Source: Lactuca virosa (Eukaryota; Streptophyta; Magnoliopsida; Asterales; Asteraceae). From it: a DNA stretch of 64,000 nt. The notes below the pieces were generated by a model. That model worked only from the letters and a program-made list of their open reading frames with translations, had not been told where the DNA came from and did not search any database. Both the position numbers and the translations under genes were made by a program. Positions 34,256-45,283 of this stretch are shown here, one piece after another. The stretch is from contig CAKMRJ010001112.1 in NCBI GenBank assembly GCA_928212115.1, forward strand, positions 411,482,076-411,546,075, given 5' to 3'. Position 1 is the first letter of the stretch. Each line of letters opens with the position of its first letter.

Positions 34256-35296
34256 CTCAACAAGCTCATAATAATAATACTTAGCATAAATCACAAAGAC
34301 ATAATGCAGAATATCACAATACACAGATAAGAACATAAGACATCTCAGTCACACAAAGATACCACTCATGGTAAGTATAGTGAGAAGACTCACTTTGCAA
34401 GAAATTGGCTAATATCGAACTCCAATCATCGGTCTAGCCTCCGCCTAACACATACGGCAATTATCCCTAATTAATCACGGCTCTCAAGAAGCTACACTAA
34501 CCCTTCTACAAACTCACAGAAGGTTAAAAGACCATTTTACCCCTCAATGGAAATAGTTGTCCACAAATTGACCAAACCCTAAAAGTCAACCAAAAGTCAA
34601 CGGTAGGGAGTACGCTGCGCGTACCAGCTCTCTATGTTGGGCGTACTCAGCTGCCATGCAGGCATCAGGGATGCACGACCCCTACGCTGCATGTATTATG
34701 ATTCCGCCCAACATACATCCCAGTTTCACTCTACTCGCTCATTTGGTCTTAATCCGTTAAGACCTTGGCTCAAATCACAGATCTGGACTCCCTAGCAGCT
34801 TTTACTCCATAAAGTCAATGACTTTAAGCCTTTGCATGGCTGATATGGTAACAAACACACAAAACATCAACTCTCTTAACTCAAAAGGCTCATATCTCAT
34901 GCATGGCTTGATTCCAACATCCAAGTCTGGATTTTTATGACACTTCACCACTAAATATACTCAAAGGGGGTTGATCATAGTCTATGGAGTACAATATCTC
35001 GTAAAGTCTCCAACTTTTGGGACAAAACCCTAAAACACTCTACTATGATGCCCAAAACAAAAAGAGTGGGAAAGCTTGAAGCTTTATACCTCTATGTGGA
35101 GCTCCCAACATAGATATGCTCATATCCAAGGGCCTGGACTCTCACTCCTTCTTCTCCAAAGCTTCTTCTTCACTTCAAGAACACACAAGGACTCTCAAAG
35201 GCTCTCAAATGCACTCACAAGCTCTAGGAATGAAGGTTTAGAGCATAAGAGGGTTTGTTGTCTGAGAATGGTGGCCAGGAATGAGGCCATCATATC

Positions 35297-35307
35297 CTTT
35301 ATATAGG
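35297..35307 (-). promoter_or_regulatory. TATA box of the element B 3' LTR
   Basis: The complement reads CCCTATATAAAGG. The same box is in the truncated 5' LTR at about 41281-41293. Confidence 0.6.
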
Positions 35308-35520
35308 GGACTCACCATAAATTAGGGTTTTCACTCTGGGCCTAGTACACCCAGCGTACTAGGTGGCTTTCACGTCAAAAGCACGCACATGAGTATGCTG
35401 AGCGTACACTCTTGTATGCCCCATGCACTCATTCACCACCTTTTCTCAAAAAGGGCTAAAATGGAAAAGTACTCAAAAGACCAAGGGTTACAAGGTATAC
35501 ATGGACTTGGGATGTTACAA

Positions 35521-36292
35521 TTCTCCCCCACTAGAATCAGACTTCGCCCTCAAAGTCATGCTCAACAAATTACCCTGGATACTGCTCCCGCATCTCAAAC
35601 TCCGGCTCCCAAGTCAACTCGGACCCTCTCCGATGTTGCCACTGAACCTGAACCATGGGCACCTCTTTGTTCCTCAGAACCTTCAACTTTTGATCCAAAA
35701 TCGCGATCGGTCTCTCAATGTAATTCAAGCTCGCATCCACCTGAATGTCCTCTAGGGGTACCATTGCCATCTCATCGGCTACACACTTCCTCAACTGGGA
35801 CACGTGGAAGGTGTTATGAATCTGACTCAACTCTGCAGGTAGCTCCAACCGGTATGCTACCCTACCCACTCTGGCGGTCACTCTGAAAGGACTGATGTAT
35901 CGGGGACCCAGCTTGCCCCGTTACCTTAATCGGATCACCCCTTTCCATGGGGATACCTTCAGGAGGATAAAATCTCCAACCTGAAACTCTAGTTCGGATC
36001 TTCGCCTGTCTGCATAACTCTTCTGGCGACTCTGAGCCGTCAGTAACCTCTGTCTGACCTGCTGAATCTTCTCAGTCGTCTTCAACACTATCTCAGTGCC
36101 ACCCATCACTCTCTGCCCCACTTCTCCCCAACAAATGGGAGTCTGACACCCCCTCCCATATAGAAGCTTAAAGGGGGGCATACCGATGCTGGAATGGTGG
36201 CTGTTGTTATAAGAAAACTCAGCCAAGGGCAAATAAGTGACCCAACTTCCTCTGAAGTCCATCACACATGCTCGCAGCATATCCTCAAGCAT
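35521..36292 (-). pseudogene. Element B integrase C-terminus and chromodomain-like end
   Basis: Two minus-strand frames. 35921-36292 has EDMLRACVMDFRGSW, AEFSYNNSHHSSIG, LLYGRGCQTPICWGEVGQ and SELEFQVGDFILLKVSPWKG. 35570-35881 has RVAYRLELPAELSQIHNTFH, VSQLRKCV, YIERPIAILDQKLK, RNKEVPMVQVQW and ELTWEPEFEMREQYP. The two frames are separated by a stop near 35920; the leucine-rich DNA-binding block between them is partly lost. Confidence 0.82.
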
Positions 36293-36297
36293 CTAAA

Positions 36298-36927
36298 TCA
36301 TCCGCTCGCTCTGCCCGTCTGTCTGCGGATTGTATGCGGTACTGAAATGCAGACGTGTGTCCAACTCCTCATGAAATTTCTTCCAGAACCTGGAAGTAAA
36401 GCGCACGTCTCGATGGACACTATCGAGGTCGGCACTCCATGCCAAGCTACCACCTCTCTCACATAAATCTCAACCAGTCTCTCTGCAGAAGAGCTCTCAC
36501 TAATAGCAAGGAAGTGAGCACTCTTCGTCAGCCGGTCCACAATTGGTAACTTGGTGATAAAATCCATAGAAATATGTTCCCACTTCCACTGGGGAATCTC
36601 CAAAGGCTGCAATGGACCATGTGGTCGCTGGTGCTCTGCCTTAACCCGGCGACAGGTCAAGCACCTTTCTACAACCCATGCCACGTCTCTCTTCATACAG
36701 GGCCACCAATAGTCTCTTTTCAGGTCCAAATACATCTTAGTGGCCCCTGGGTGGATCGAGAATCTCGATCTATGCGCCTCCTCCATCAATAAACGACGAG
36801 CTCCACCTGTATAGGTCACCCAAATCTGCCTGTGGAAGGTCATAAGCCCACGACTGTCCGTCACAAACTCGGACACCTGCCCAATCACACGCTCTCTCTT
36901 GCGGTTTTCCGGCCTCACCGCCTCCAC
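36298..36927 (-). pseudogene. Element B integrase, zinc-binding and core part
   Basis: EEAHRSRFSIHPGATKMYLD and WVVERCLTCRRVKAEHQRPH form an intact H2C2 zinc-binding domain. WKWEHISMDFITKLP has the first catalytic Asp. About nine codons that normally follow (the segment before VDRLTKSAHFLAI) are deleted, and a shift at SIVSIETC destroys the second catalytic block. Confidence 0.85.
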
Positions 36928-37617
36928 CTAATCCTCTTGGATGGTATCCAAGACTGGAGTCATCACCGTCATCCTCATACACACATCCCGGATCAGAGCG
37001 TACTCGGTTCTACGACTCAAGGCATCGGCTACCACATTAGCCTTGCCTGGGTGATATAAGATCTGACAGTCGTAGTCTTTCACCACATCCATCCATCTCC
37101 TCTGTCTCATATTCAGATTGGGCTGATCCATCAGGTACTTCAAGCTATTATGGTCTATGTATATGGTACACCGGACACCATAAATATAGTGGCGCCAAAT
37201 CTTGAGGGTGAACACCACCGCCCCTAACTCCAAATCATGGGTGGGATACCTAGTCTCATGAGGCTTCAGCTGCCTCGACGCATATGCTATCACGTGACCT
37301 TTCTGCATCAACATTGCGCCCATCCCCGAAATAGACGCATCGCAATAGACCACAAAGTCCTCCACTTCCTCCGGAAGGGATAATACCGGGGCTTCGCACA
37401 ATCTCTGTCGAAGAGTCTCGAATGATACCTGCTGCTTAGGCCCCCAAACAAAAGTAACACCCTTCCAGGTCAATCTGGTGAGAGGAACCGCAATCTTGGA
37501 GAAATCCCTGATAAATCTCAGATAGTAGTCGGCCAATCCCAGAAAACTCCTGATCTCGGATGGGGATCTCGGCACCTCCAATTGCATAACTCCCTCAATC
37601 TTGGCCGGATCGACCAA
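36928..37617 (-). pseudogene. Element B connection and RNase H domain
   Basis: 230 codons open. Blocks: [59 protein letters not shown] (first RNase H Asp), [54 protein letters not shown] and [11 protein letters not shown]. The acidic residues of RNase H appear present. The frame is separated from reverse transcriptase by a stop and shift near 37655. Confidence 0.87.
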
Positions 37618-37620
37618 TAA

Positions 37621-38415
37621 CCCATTATGATTAACGAGGTTTCGTAGGAACTAGACCTTTCGTAACCAGAAATCACACTTGGAGAATTTGGCATACAGCC
37701 TCTCCGACCTCAATACCCCAAGAACCTCTCGCAGATGCTCCTAATGCTGCTCTCTGGACCTTGAATACACCAAGATGTCATTGATGAAAACGATCACCGA
37801 CCGGTCCAACATAGGCCTGCACACCCGGTTCATGAGATCCATGAACGCTGCCGGTGCGTTGGTGAGCCCGAAAGGCATCATCATAAACTCGTAATGCCCA
37901 TAACGAGTTCTAAAGGCCATCTTCTGAATATCCTCCTCGCATACTCTCATCTGGTGATATCCAGATCTAAAATCAATCTTGGAAAACCAAGATGCCCCCT
38001 GCAGCTGATCGAATAAATCGTCAATCCTCGGAAGTGGATAACGGTTCTTGACCGTCAGCTTGTTCAAGTCCCGGTAATCAATGCACATCCGGTGTGAACC
38101 ATCTTTTTTCTTGACAAAAAGGATCGGCACTCCCCACGCTGAGCTACTCGGTCGAATAAATCCCTTCCCTAATAGCTCATGAAGCTGTGAGGATATCTCC
38201 TACATCTCTGGTGGCACAAGGCGATAAGGTGCCTTGGCGATAGGCGCCGCTCCAGGAACCAAATCAATCCGAAACTCCACTTGCCTCTCGGGAGGCACAC
38301 CCGGCAACTCTTCGGGAAAAACATCAGGAAACTCACACACTATCGGAACCTCGGAGATAGAACTCGGCCTCTCTGAAACAATCCGCATATCCATCACGTA
38401 CGCCAAGAAGCCCAT
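37621..38415 (-). pseudogene. Element B reverse transcriptase, active site mutated
   Basis: Frames 38200-38415 and 37741-38130. Blocks: [73 protein letters not shown] and [20 protein letters not shown]. The catalytic block reads FINDILVYS: the first metal-binding Asp is Asn (complement 37780-37782, a G to A change). A stop also interrupts the frame after PPEM near 38200. Confidence 0.88.
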
Positions 38416-38433
38416 ACAACCCTACTGTAAACT

Positions 38434-38840
38434 CTACCTCGCCCTGGCAGCAGAGCAGAAGGCTAACCCAGATCTGGTACCCTCGCCATACACTGTAAGC
38501 ACTCCCCCACTAGGGTCTCGTATAGTCACCAACTGATGCTCGCAGTCGATCACTGCTCCAAAACGGCTCAACCAATCCATGCCTACAATGACACAGACAT
38601 TACCCATCACGATCGGTACCAAGTCAATCGGAAACTCGACACCAAAAATCTCCAGCACACATCCTCGGAATACATCAGTAGCAAAAATCGCATGCTCATC
38701 AGTTATAGAAACCCTCAGAGGTCGACTCAACGCCTCACGTCGGATACTGACGTGACGACTAAAAGCAAAAGACACAAAGGATGGACTCGCACCCGAATCA
38801 AATAACACTAAGGCAGGTACAACACTCACAAGAAATGTAC
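38434..38840 (-). pseudogene. Element B aspartic protease
   Basis: The frame VLFDSGASPSFVSFAFSRHV has the intact DSG catalytic triad, followed by DVFRGCVLEIFGVEFPIDLV and CVIVGMDWLSRFGAVIDCE. It is in frame with gag if the segment 38841-38900 is removed. A stop near 38434 ends the frame before reverse transcriptase. Confidence 0.85.
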
Positions 38841-38900
38841 CTAATATAGCACAGAATAAGCACAATAAATCTCAAAATAAATAAATAAGGAAATACGTAC
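38841..38900 (-). other. Putative 60-nt intron between gag and protease (element B)
   Basis: Minus strand: donor CTG|GTACGT, acceptor ATATTAG|GT. Unspliced reading ends in a TGA inside it (LIYLF stop); removal gives VVAG|TFLVS and continues to the protease. Equivalent in position to 6298-6361 and 18763-18826. Confidence 0.55.
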
Positions 38901-40078
38901 CAGCCACAACATCAGGTGCTGTGCGGACTTCCTCCGCTGTCAGCTGAAAAGCTCTACCACGAGCCTTCGGAACCTCGGCCTTCATCGGCCGAACATCAGT
39001 AGCACGTAAAGCAGCAGGAGTGGAACCCTGGGTTGATCTCTGAACAAGCCGAGGGCACTCGGTCTTCCGATGGCCGGTCTGATTGCAGTGAAAACAGAAT
39101 GCAAATCCCTTAGGGAAATCCTTCGCCATATGCCTCTCCTTGCCACATTTGTAGCAAATCCCCGCCCGAAAAGATCCCTCATGACTCTTGCCGCACTTGC
39201 CACAAGTGCGGCCCTTCTGGCCTCCTGATCTTGAATCAGCCCGCTTGGCTGCCGGCTGCGACTGCACCGGCCGCCGGTCTCTCCCCTGAGACTCCGCACC
39301 CTCCCTGGCCTGAGTCTCTAGCTCGATCTCCCTCCTCCTGGCATTTGCCTGAAGCTCAGCAAATGTCCGATAAGACGAGTTCACCACGAACTCTCGAATA
39401 TCCCTCCTCAGAATGCTCAAAAATAGGCTCATGCGTGTCTGCTCAGTCGACACATACTCAGGGCAGAACAACGCCCTCTCGTGAAACATCCGTGTAATCT
39501 TAATCCCCGACTCTGTCTTCTGCCTGAGAGACAGAAACTCCTAGGCCAACCGTTCCCTCTCCACCGGGGGAACATACTCATCTCGGAACATCACAACAAA
39601 CCTCCCCCAAGTCACTGCAGTATGCTCTGCAGGAGTAAAACTGGTTGTCGCAAACTTCCACCAGTCCTTCGCTCCCAAGCGAAGCTGGTTCAGCGCGAAC
39701 CGTACCCTCAAATGCTCTAGGCATGAAAAAGTATAGAAACACCCCTCGATATCAGAGATCCATGTAATCGCAACAATCGGATCCTAAGTCCCATCAAACT
39801 CTGGTGGCTTCGTGTTGCTGAACTCTCGATACAGCAACGAGTCACCCCCCCCCCCCCTATGGCTTAGCAGTAACGACAGCTGCGGTGGCTGCAGCAGCAG
39901 CCGCCTCGGAAACATCAGCATATCGTTCGTCAAATGTCTCGATCAGATTGGTCTTAATAGACCCAAACATCTCCGGAATAGCCTCTCGAATGGCTGCGGC
40001 CACCTCGTCATGAATCATCCTGCGAGTCTTGTCATCGCTAACTCCACTGCTCTCTGGGGTGTGGCGTGTACCTACCAT
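38901..40078 (-). pseudogene. Element B gag
   Basis: Start ATG at complement 40076-40078 (MVGTRHTPESSGVSDDKT). An alanine-rich segment (SEAAAAAATAAVV) is followed by a run of 13 cytosines on the plus strand (39845-39857) that breaks the frame. The Gag core is in other frames with stops. The last open part (38901-39489) has MFHERALFCPEYVSTEQTRM, ILRRDIREFVVNSSYRTFAE and three zinc-binding motifs: CGKCGKSHEG, CYKCGKERHMAKDF (last Cys changed to Phe) and CFHCNQTGHRKTEC (complete). It ends at the putative donor. Confidence 0.82.
39845..39857. repeat. C13 homopolymer in element B gag
   Basis: Thirteen cytosines in a row interrupt the gag reading frame; a length change here probably caused the shift. 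Such a run is also prone to sequencing error. Confidence 0.8.
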
Positions 40079-40720
40079 GATGTCTCTGAAACACAACACA
40101 AAATCATCAGAGACTCGCTCGAGCATACTCACACTCGACCACTCATCCCTACTTATTCATTAGCATCCTAAGGATTCTTACATGGATTGCATACAGACCC
40201 GGTGCTTTCAATAGTACGGGCCCAATACTACCTTCCACACCAACCTGTAGTCACCCCAAGTCCTCCTCCTAGGGTCCTAATTCACAAATAATCTATATCT
40301 CAAGAATCACAGACTACTCTCTCAGTAGCCCCCCTCAAGCTCATCTAGGTATCTCTTCCTGGATTATCTCCCGACTCAGAACTCAGCACATACTCAGAGC
40401 AAATAGCAGATAACACTGATCAAAAAGCATCTCCTAGGCTAAGGCATAACAAATCAGGCAACTCTAGCCCTAGAATATGAAATACCTAGCCTACTTTCTA
40501 TCATGCAATTTTAATAGAATATTTCATAAATATCTCATAACACAAAAGTAAGGGTATTTTGGGAAATCACCGTTCGGGCTCTGGCTGATTATACACACCG
40601 CTCTAACTCGTTTTCTCTTAAAACTCTTTCTCGTTTTAGAAAAATCTCTTCTTTTGAAATTTTTTCTCAAATCCTCAGTTTGAGTCCAGACACACCCAGA
40701 GGTGCATCCGAAAATTTTTC
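40079..40720 (-). other. Element B leader
   Basis: Non-coding leader between gag and the 5' LTR. A deletion at about 40712-40722 removed the primer binding site and roughly 850 bp of the LTR end. Confidence 0.7.
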
Positions 40721-41504
40721 TCACTCATTTGGTCTTAATCAATTAAGACCTTGGCTCAAATCACAGATCTGGACTTCCTAATAGCTCTTACTGCATAAAG
40801 TCAATGACTTTAAGCCTTTGCATGGATGATATGGTCACAAAAACACAAAACATCCACTCTCTTAACTCAAAAAGCTCATATCTCATGCATGGCTTGATTC
40901 CAACGTCCAAGACTGGATTTTTATGACACTTCACCACTAAATATACTGAAAGGGGGTTGATCATAGTCTCTGGAGTACAATATCTCATAAAGTCTCCAAC
41001 TTTTGGGACAAAACCCTAAAACACTCTACTATGATGCACAAAACAAAATAGTGGGAAAGTTTGAAGCTTTATACCTCTCTGTGGAGCTCCCAACACAGAT
41101 ATGCTCAGATCCATGGGCATGGACTCTCACTCATTCTTATCCAAAGCTTCTTCTTCACTTCAATAACACACAATGACTCTCAAAGGCTCTCAAATGCACT
41201 CACAAGCTCTAGGAACAAAGGTTTAGGGCACAAGAGGGTTTGTTGTCTGAGAATGGTGGCAAGGAATGAGGCCATCATATCCTTTATATAGGGGACTCAC
41301 CCTATATTAGGGTTTTCACTCTGGGCCTAGTACGCCCAGCGTACTAGGTGGCTTCCACGTCAAAAGCACACACATGAGTACGCTGAGCGTACACTCTTGT
41401 ACGCCTCGCGTACTCATTCACCACATTTTCTCAAAAAGAGCTAAAATGGACAAGTACTTAAAAGACCAAGGGTTACAAGGTATACCTGGACTTGGGATGT
41501 TACA
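40721..41504 (-). repeat. Truncated 5' LTR of element B
   Basis: Aligns with 34737-35519 of the 3' LTR and ends TGTTACA at 41504, the true outer edge of the element in Athila integrase. It keeps the TATA box (about 41281-41293) and GTACGC motifs at 41331-41420. Confidence 0.88.
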
Positions 41505-42610
41505 AAAGATCGTGTGTATGCTTCATTTCTAAATTCCTCTAGGGAATTCATTTGCATTAGACGATTGGTTCGTAGTTCAACCAACTCAAAATTGCAAGTC
41601 TTCAAAGCCCAAAATGCCTTGTGTTTAATTTCTACCGGTAAATGACAATTTTTTCCAAAGACCAACCTATATGGTGTAGTACCAATAGGTGTTTTAAAGT
41701 CGATACAAAATTCCCACAATTCATCATCCAACTTTTCCGACCACTCCTTATTGCTACTATCAACCGATCGTTCAAGAATTCTTTTTAATGTCCGATTTGT
41801 AACTTCGGTTTGCCCACTTGTTTGCGGATGGTAGGGTGTTGCAAATCTATGATATACACCATATTTTTGTAACACTTTGGCTAGTTGTTCATTTGCAAAG
41901 TGAGTTCCCTGATCGCTTATTAGAGCCCTTGGTACACCAAAACAAGAAAATAATCTCTTTAGAAATCTTACCACCACCCTAGCATCATTTGTAGGTAAAG
42001 CTTGTGCTTCCGCCCATTTTGAGACATAGTCAACCGCCACTAGTATGTACTTATTCCCTCAAGAAATCAGAAATGGTCCTATAAAATCGATACCTCAAAC
42101 ATCAAATACTTCACAAACTTGGATTCTATTTTGGGGCATCTCGTTTCGGGATGAAATGTTACCCGGTCCTTGGCACGAATCACATTCGTTGACAAATTTG
42201 TCAGCATCTTTGAAAATTGTAGGCCAATAGAATCCCGAATCAAATACCTTATTTGCCGTGTAATGTGCTTTGTGATGTCCTCCGGTGGGACCGTTATGAC
42301 AATGCTTTAAAATTTCCAAACTTTCCTTCCCGAATATACATCTCTTTATCATACCATCCGCGCAACTTCTGAAGAGATATGGTTTATCCCAAAAGTAGTA
42401 CTTTACCTCAGAAAATAATTTCTTCTTTTGTTGATGAGTCAATCCTTTTGGAAGATAATCACTAGCCAAATAGTTGACTATAGCAGCATACCATAGCACC
42501 TCCCCTGCGATTACCATTAGATATTCTTCGGGAAAATCGTCTCCAATGTTGTGTTCTTCTAATTTTTCCATTTCTGGGTTTTCGTCTTGAAAGGTGATCG
42601 GCCGCCACAT
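41505..42610 (-). pseudogene. Athila integrase
   Basis: 42095-42610 has the H2C2 zinc-binding domain (HCHNGPTGGHHKAHYTANKV and FVNECDSCQGPGN) plus YYFWDKPYLFRSCADGMIKR. 41505-42040 has the core: [20 protein letters not shown] (first Asp), [20 protein letters not shown] (second Asp), [20 protein letters not shown] (catalytic Glu) and [20 protein letters not shown]. The catalytic triad is intact in each piece. The frame runs into the LTR of element B after [12 protein letters not shown]. Confidence 0.88.
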
Positions 42611-43031
42611 TTTCCATATCCTTTTTATCCCTTAACTCATTATCAAATTCTTGCAAGAGTAGCACCCATCATATCAATCTTAGCTTAGCATCCTGTTTAG
42701 CAAAAGTATACTTCAGGACAGAATGGTCAATAAAGACAATAGTTTTGGATAATACGATGTAAGGGTAGAATTTTTCAAAAGCATAAACAACAACAAGAAG
42801 CTCTTTTCGGTGGCAGTATAATTTTCTTGAGCCGGATTTAGTGTCTTTCTTGAATAATATATAGGTTAAAAATGCTTATCAACCCTTTGTCCAAGGACCT
42901 CTCCTACCGGAAAATCACTAGCATCGCACATGAGCTCAAATGGGAGGTCCTAATTCGGGCCGATCATGATCGGGGTATTGGTTAATTTATCTTTCAATAA
43001 TTGAAAGGCTTCAAGGCATTCGTTTGAGAAA
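42611..43031 (-). pseudogene. Athila RNase H remnant
   Basis: The C-terminal frame reads LQEFDNELRDKKDMENVAAD HLSR-like blocks (ADHLSR is the normal RNase H end in Athila). Upstream the domain is present only in broken frames, with the usual YATTEKELLAVV-type region disrupted. Confidence 0.65.
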
Positions 43032-44258
43032 TCAAATGTGGCATCTTTCAAAAGAAGTTGGGTTAATGACCTTATAATTTTTGTGAAATACTTTTATAAA
43101 CTGGCGGTAAAATCCTGCATGGCCCAGAAAACTTTTTACCCTTTTCACATTTGCAGGAGGTGGTAATTTGGCTATAGTGTCAACCTTTGCACGGTCCACC
43201 TCTATCCCCGATTTGGAGACTTCATGTCCCAATACAATCTCTTCTTTGACTATGAAATGGCACTTCACCCAATGTAAAACCAAGTTGGTCTTTTCGCATC
43301 TTGCAAGCATCAAATCTAGGTTGGACAAACAATCATCAAAAAAGGACCCAAAAACTGAAAAATTATCCATGAAGACTTCCATGAACTTTTCAACCATATC
43401 ATTGAAAATAGCCATCATGCATCTTTGGAACGTGGTTGGTGCATTGCATAACCCGAATGACATCCATCGATAAACAAAGGTCCCACTTGGGCAAGTGAAC
43501 ATGGTCTTTTGTTGATCTTGAGGATCAATAGGGATTTGAAAGTATCCTTAAAAACCATCTAAAAAGCAGCAATAATGGTGACCGGATAATCTTTCGAGCA
43601 TTTGATCAATAAATGGTAAAGGAAAATGGTCCTTGCATGCGACATCGTTTAGCTTGCGATAATCGATGCACACATGCCTCCTTTTTTACTTCGTTTGTTA
43701 CTACCGTCTTGCCTCCTTTTTTAGGTACCACGTGCACCAGACTCACCCATTGGCTATCCGATATTGAGTAAATGATACCGACATCCAAGAGTTTGACTAC
43801 CTCTTTCTTCACTACTTCTTGCATGGTCGGGTTTAATCTCCTTTGGAGTTGCACCACTGGTTTAGCTCCCTCTTCTAAATTGATTTTATGTGAACAATAT
43901 GAGAGACTAATGCCCTTGATATCTGTGATCTTCCATGCGATGGAATTTTTCGTTTCTCGAGTACTTCAACTAGGCTTTCCTTTTCGTGTTGTGTGAGATC
44001 AGCAACTATGATGATTGGCTTTTGTTTATTTTCTTCCAAGAATGCATACTCTAGATGTTCGGGCAAAGCTTTCAACTCGATTTTCGGTTTTTGTTCAGTT
44101 TCCACCACGTGGGCATCTTGCCACGTCGTGGTGTCACAGTTTGTTACATCCGATCGATTAAATTCAGATTGCCACATCGTGGTGTCATTTGCACATCGTG
44201 TTTGTTTTTTCAATTCATTGTACTCACTCTCTTCTAGTAGCTTCTCTATTTCTTGCAA
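43032..44258 (-). pseudogene. Athila reverse transcriptase with upstream linker
   Basis: Three frames. 43875-44258 is the linker (LKALPEHLEYAFLEENKQKP) with a shift near 43947. 43606-43857 has VVQLQRRLNPTMQEVVKKEV and SQWVSLVHVVPKKGG. 43032-43502 has RWMSFGLCNAPTTFQRCMMA and the catalytic block FMDNFSVFG, where the family has FMDDFSVFG: the second metal-binding Asp is Asn (complement 43362-43364, G to A). IEVDRAKVDTIAKLPPPANV and VKSFLGHAGFYRQFIK follow. The linker contains copies of the CCACGTCGTGG motif in coding sequence (44105-44185). Confidence 0.85.
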
Positions 44259-44467
44259 TGCATGTTCAACATCAGAATCACCTTTTTGTAGTACTATGTA
44301 ACCCTCAGTTTCCTTTTCCTTCCATCCTCCAAGCTCTTTCTAAAAAATTTCATCGAACACATCTACCGAGAAATCCATATCATCACTTATTTTTGAATGC
44401 TTTATTACTCTATTAACCCCGAAGTTTACCGCTTCTTCTCTAACTCGAAGAGTGAGTTTAGATTCTC

Positions 44468-44823
44468 TTATGTCAACCATGGCTCGGGCGTGCTCAAAAA
44501 GGGCCTTCCAAGAATAATTGGCACTTGTTCGTCTTCCTCCATGTCTGAAACAATGAAATTTGCGGGAAAAACAAACTTGTCAATTTTAACTAATAAATCT
44601 TCACAAATTCCACTTGGAAAGGTCATTGTTTTGTTTGATAAGTGGATGACCATTTGGATTGGTCTTGAATCTGGGACGTCAAGATCTTGAAGAATGAATA
44701 AGGCATTAAGTTGACACTTGCTCCTGAATCGGCTAGAGCGTGGCTTGTGGCTAGATTCTCGAATTGGCACATGGGTGTTAAACTACCTGGATCACCCATC
44801 TTCTTTGGTAGCATGTTCAACAT
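44468..44823 (-). pseudogene. Athila aspartic protease
   Basis: MCQFENLATSHALADSGASV contains the catalytic DSG, and NLMPYSFFKIL follows as usual. In the overlapping frame VIHLSNKTMTFPSGICEDLL and DEEQVPIILGRPFLST are the second half (ILGRPFL block). A shift near 44680 separates them. Confidence 0.8.
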
Positions 44824-45283
44824 AGCAGCTGAGCAAGTTCATTTAGTGCTACTTTAGATACCTCCCCCCTCTTCTTTCGGTTTGTTAGGGGATCCTTAAG
44901 GAACTTTTCATACTTTGGCATTTGAGCTAAGGCTTCCATGAACGGGATATTAAATTGAAGGGAGTTAATGTGATATATGAACTTCTGGTAGTCTTCATCA
45001 TTTTTATCTTGTCTTGATCTACTGGGAAAGGGTAGCGGTGGGCGGTATGGCATAATGGGTTTAGCAGCATTGTTTCCAGGTGCTCGCCACGTCGTGGTGA
45101 CTGTTCAACGTCTTTTTCTTCACTTTATTTTCGCCTTTCCTGCTCATCATCTTGGTTATTGTTGTTAATAGGAGTCAGATGGGTAACAATTTTCTGACTT
45201 CTTGTTGCAATGATCTGGATGTGAGCTCCTCTTTGGTGTTGTTCAGTGCTTCCTAGAAGTGTGTCCGTTAATCTTTCGTTGAA
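44817..45283 (-). pseudogene. Athila gag-protease linker
   Basis: The frame 44817-45053 has PPLPFPSRSRQDKNDEDYQK, FNIPFMEALAQMPKYEKFLK and LTNRKKRGEVSKVALNEL, the standard Athila block before the protease. The rest of the stretch to 45283 is broken; a CCACGTCGTGG copy lies at about 45087. Confidence 0.75.

Larger units (their letters stand above)
33884..35519 (-). repeat. 3' LTR of element B
   Basis: 1,636 bp, TGTAACA to TGTTACA. Minus-strand TATA box at about 35297-35307, GTACGC motifs at 34610-34660 and 35345-35410, and a short CCCTCCGGTC repeat at 34190-34255. The polypurine tract (complement TGGGGGAGAAT) borders it at 35520-35530. Confidence 0.9.
33256..41504 (-). mobile_element. Gypsy element B, chromovirus-like, nested in Athila integrase
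   Basis: Minus-strand element with a truncated 5' LTR, gag, putative intron, protease, reverse transcriptase, RNase H, integrase, chromodomain-like end and a full 3' LTR. Beyond this LTR a primer binding site and a second copy of the leader follow, so the left end is a recombinant. It is related to family A in domain sequence and in LTR motifs but clearly a different family. Stops and shifts make it inactive. Confidence 0.87.

Noticed and set aside
35389..35886. Plus-strand frame of 165 codons
   Set aside because: Antisense to the element B chromodomain region; no domain of its own.
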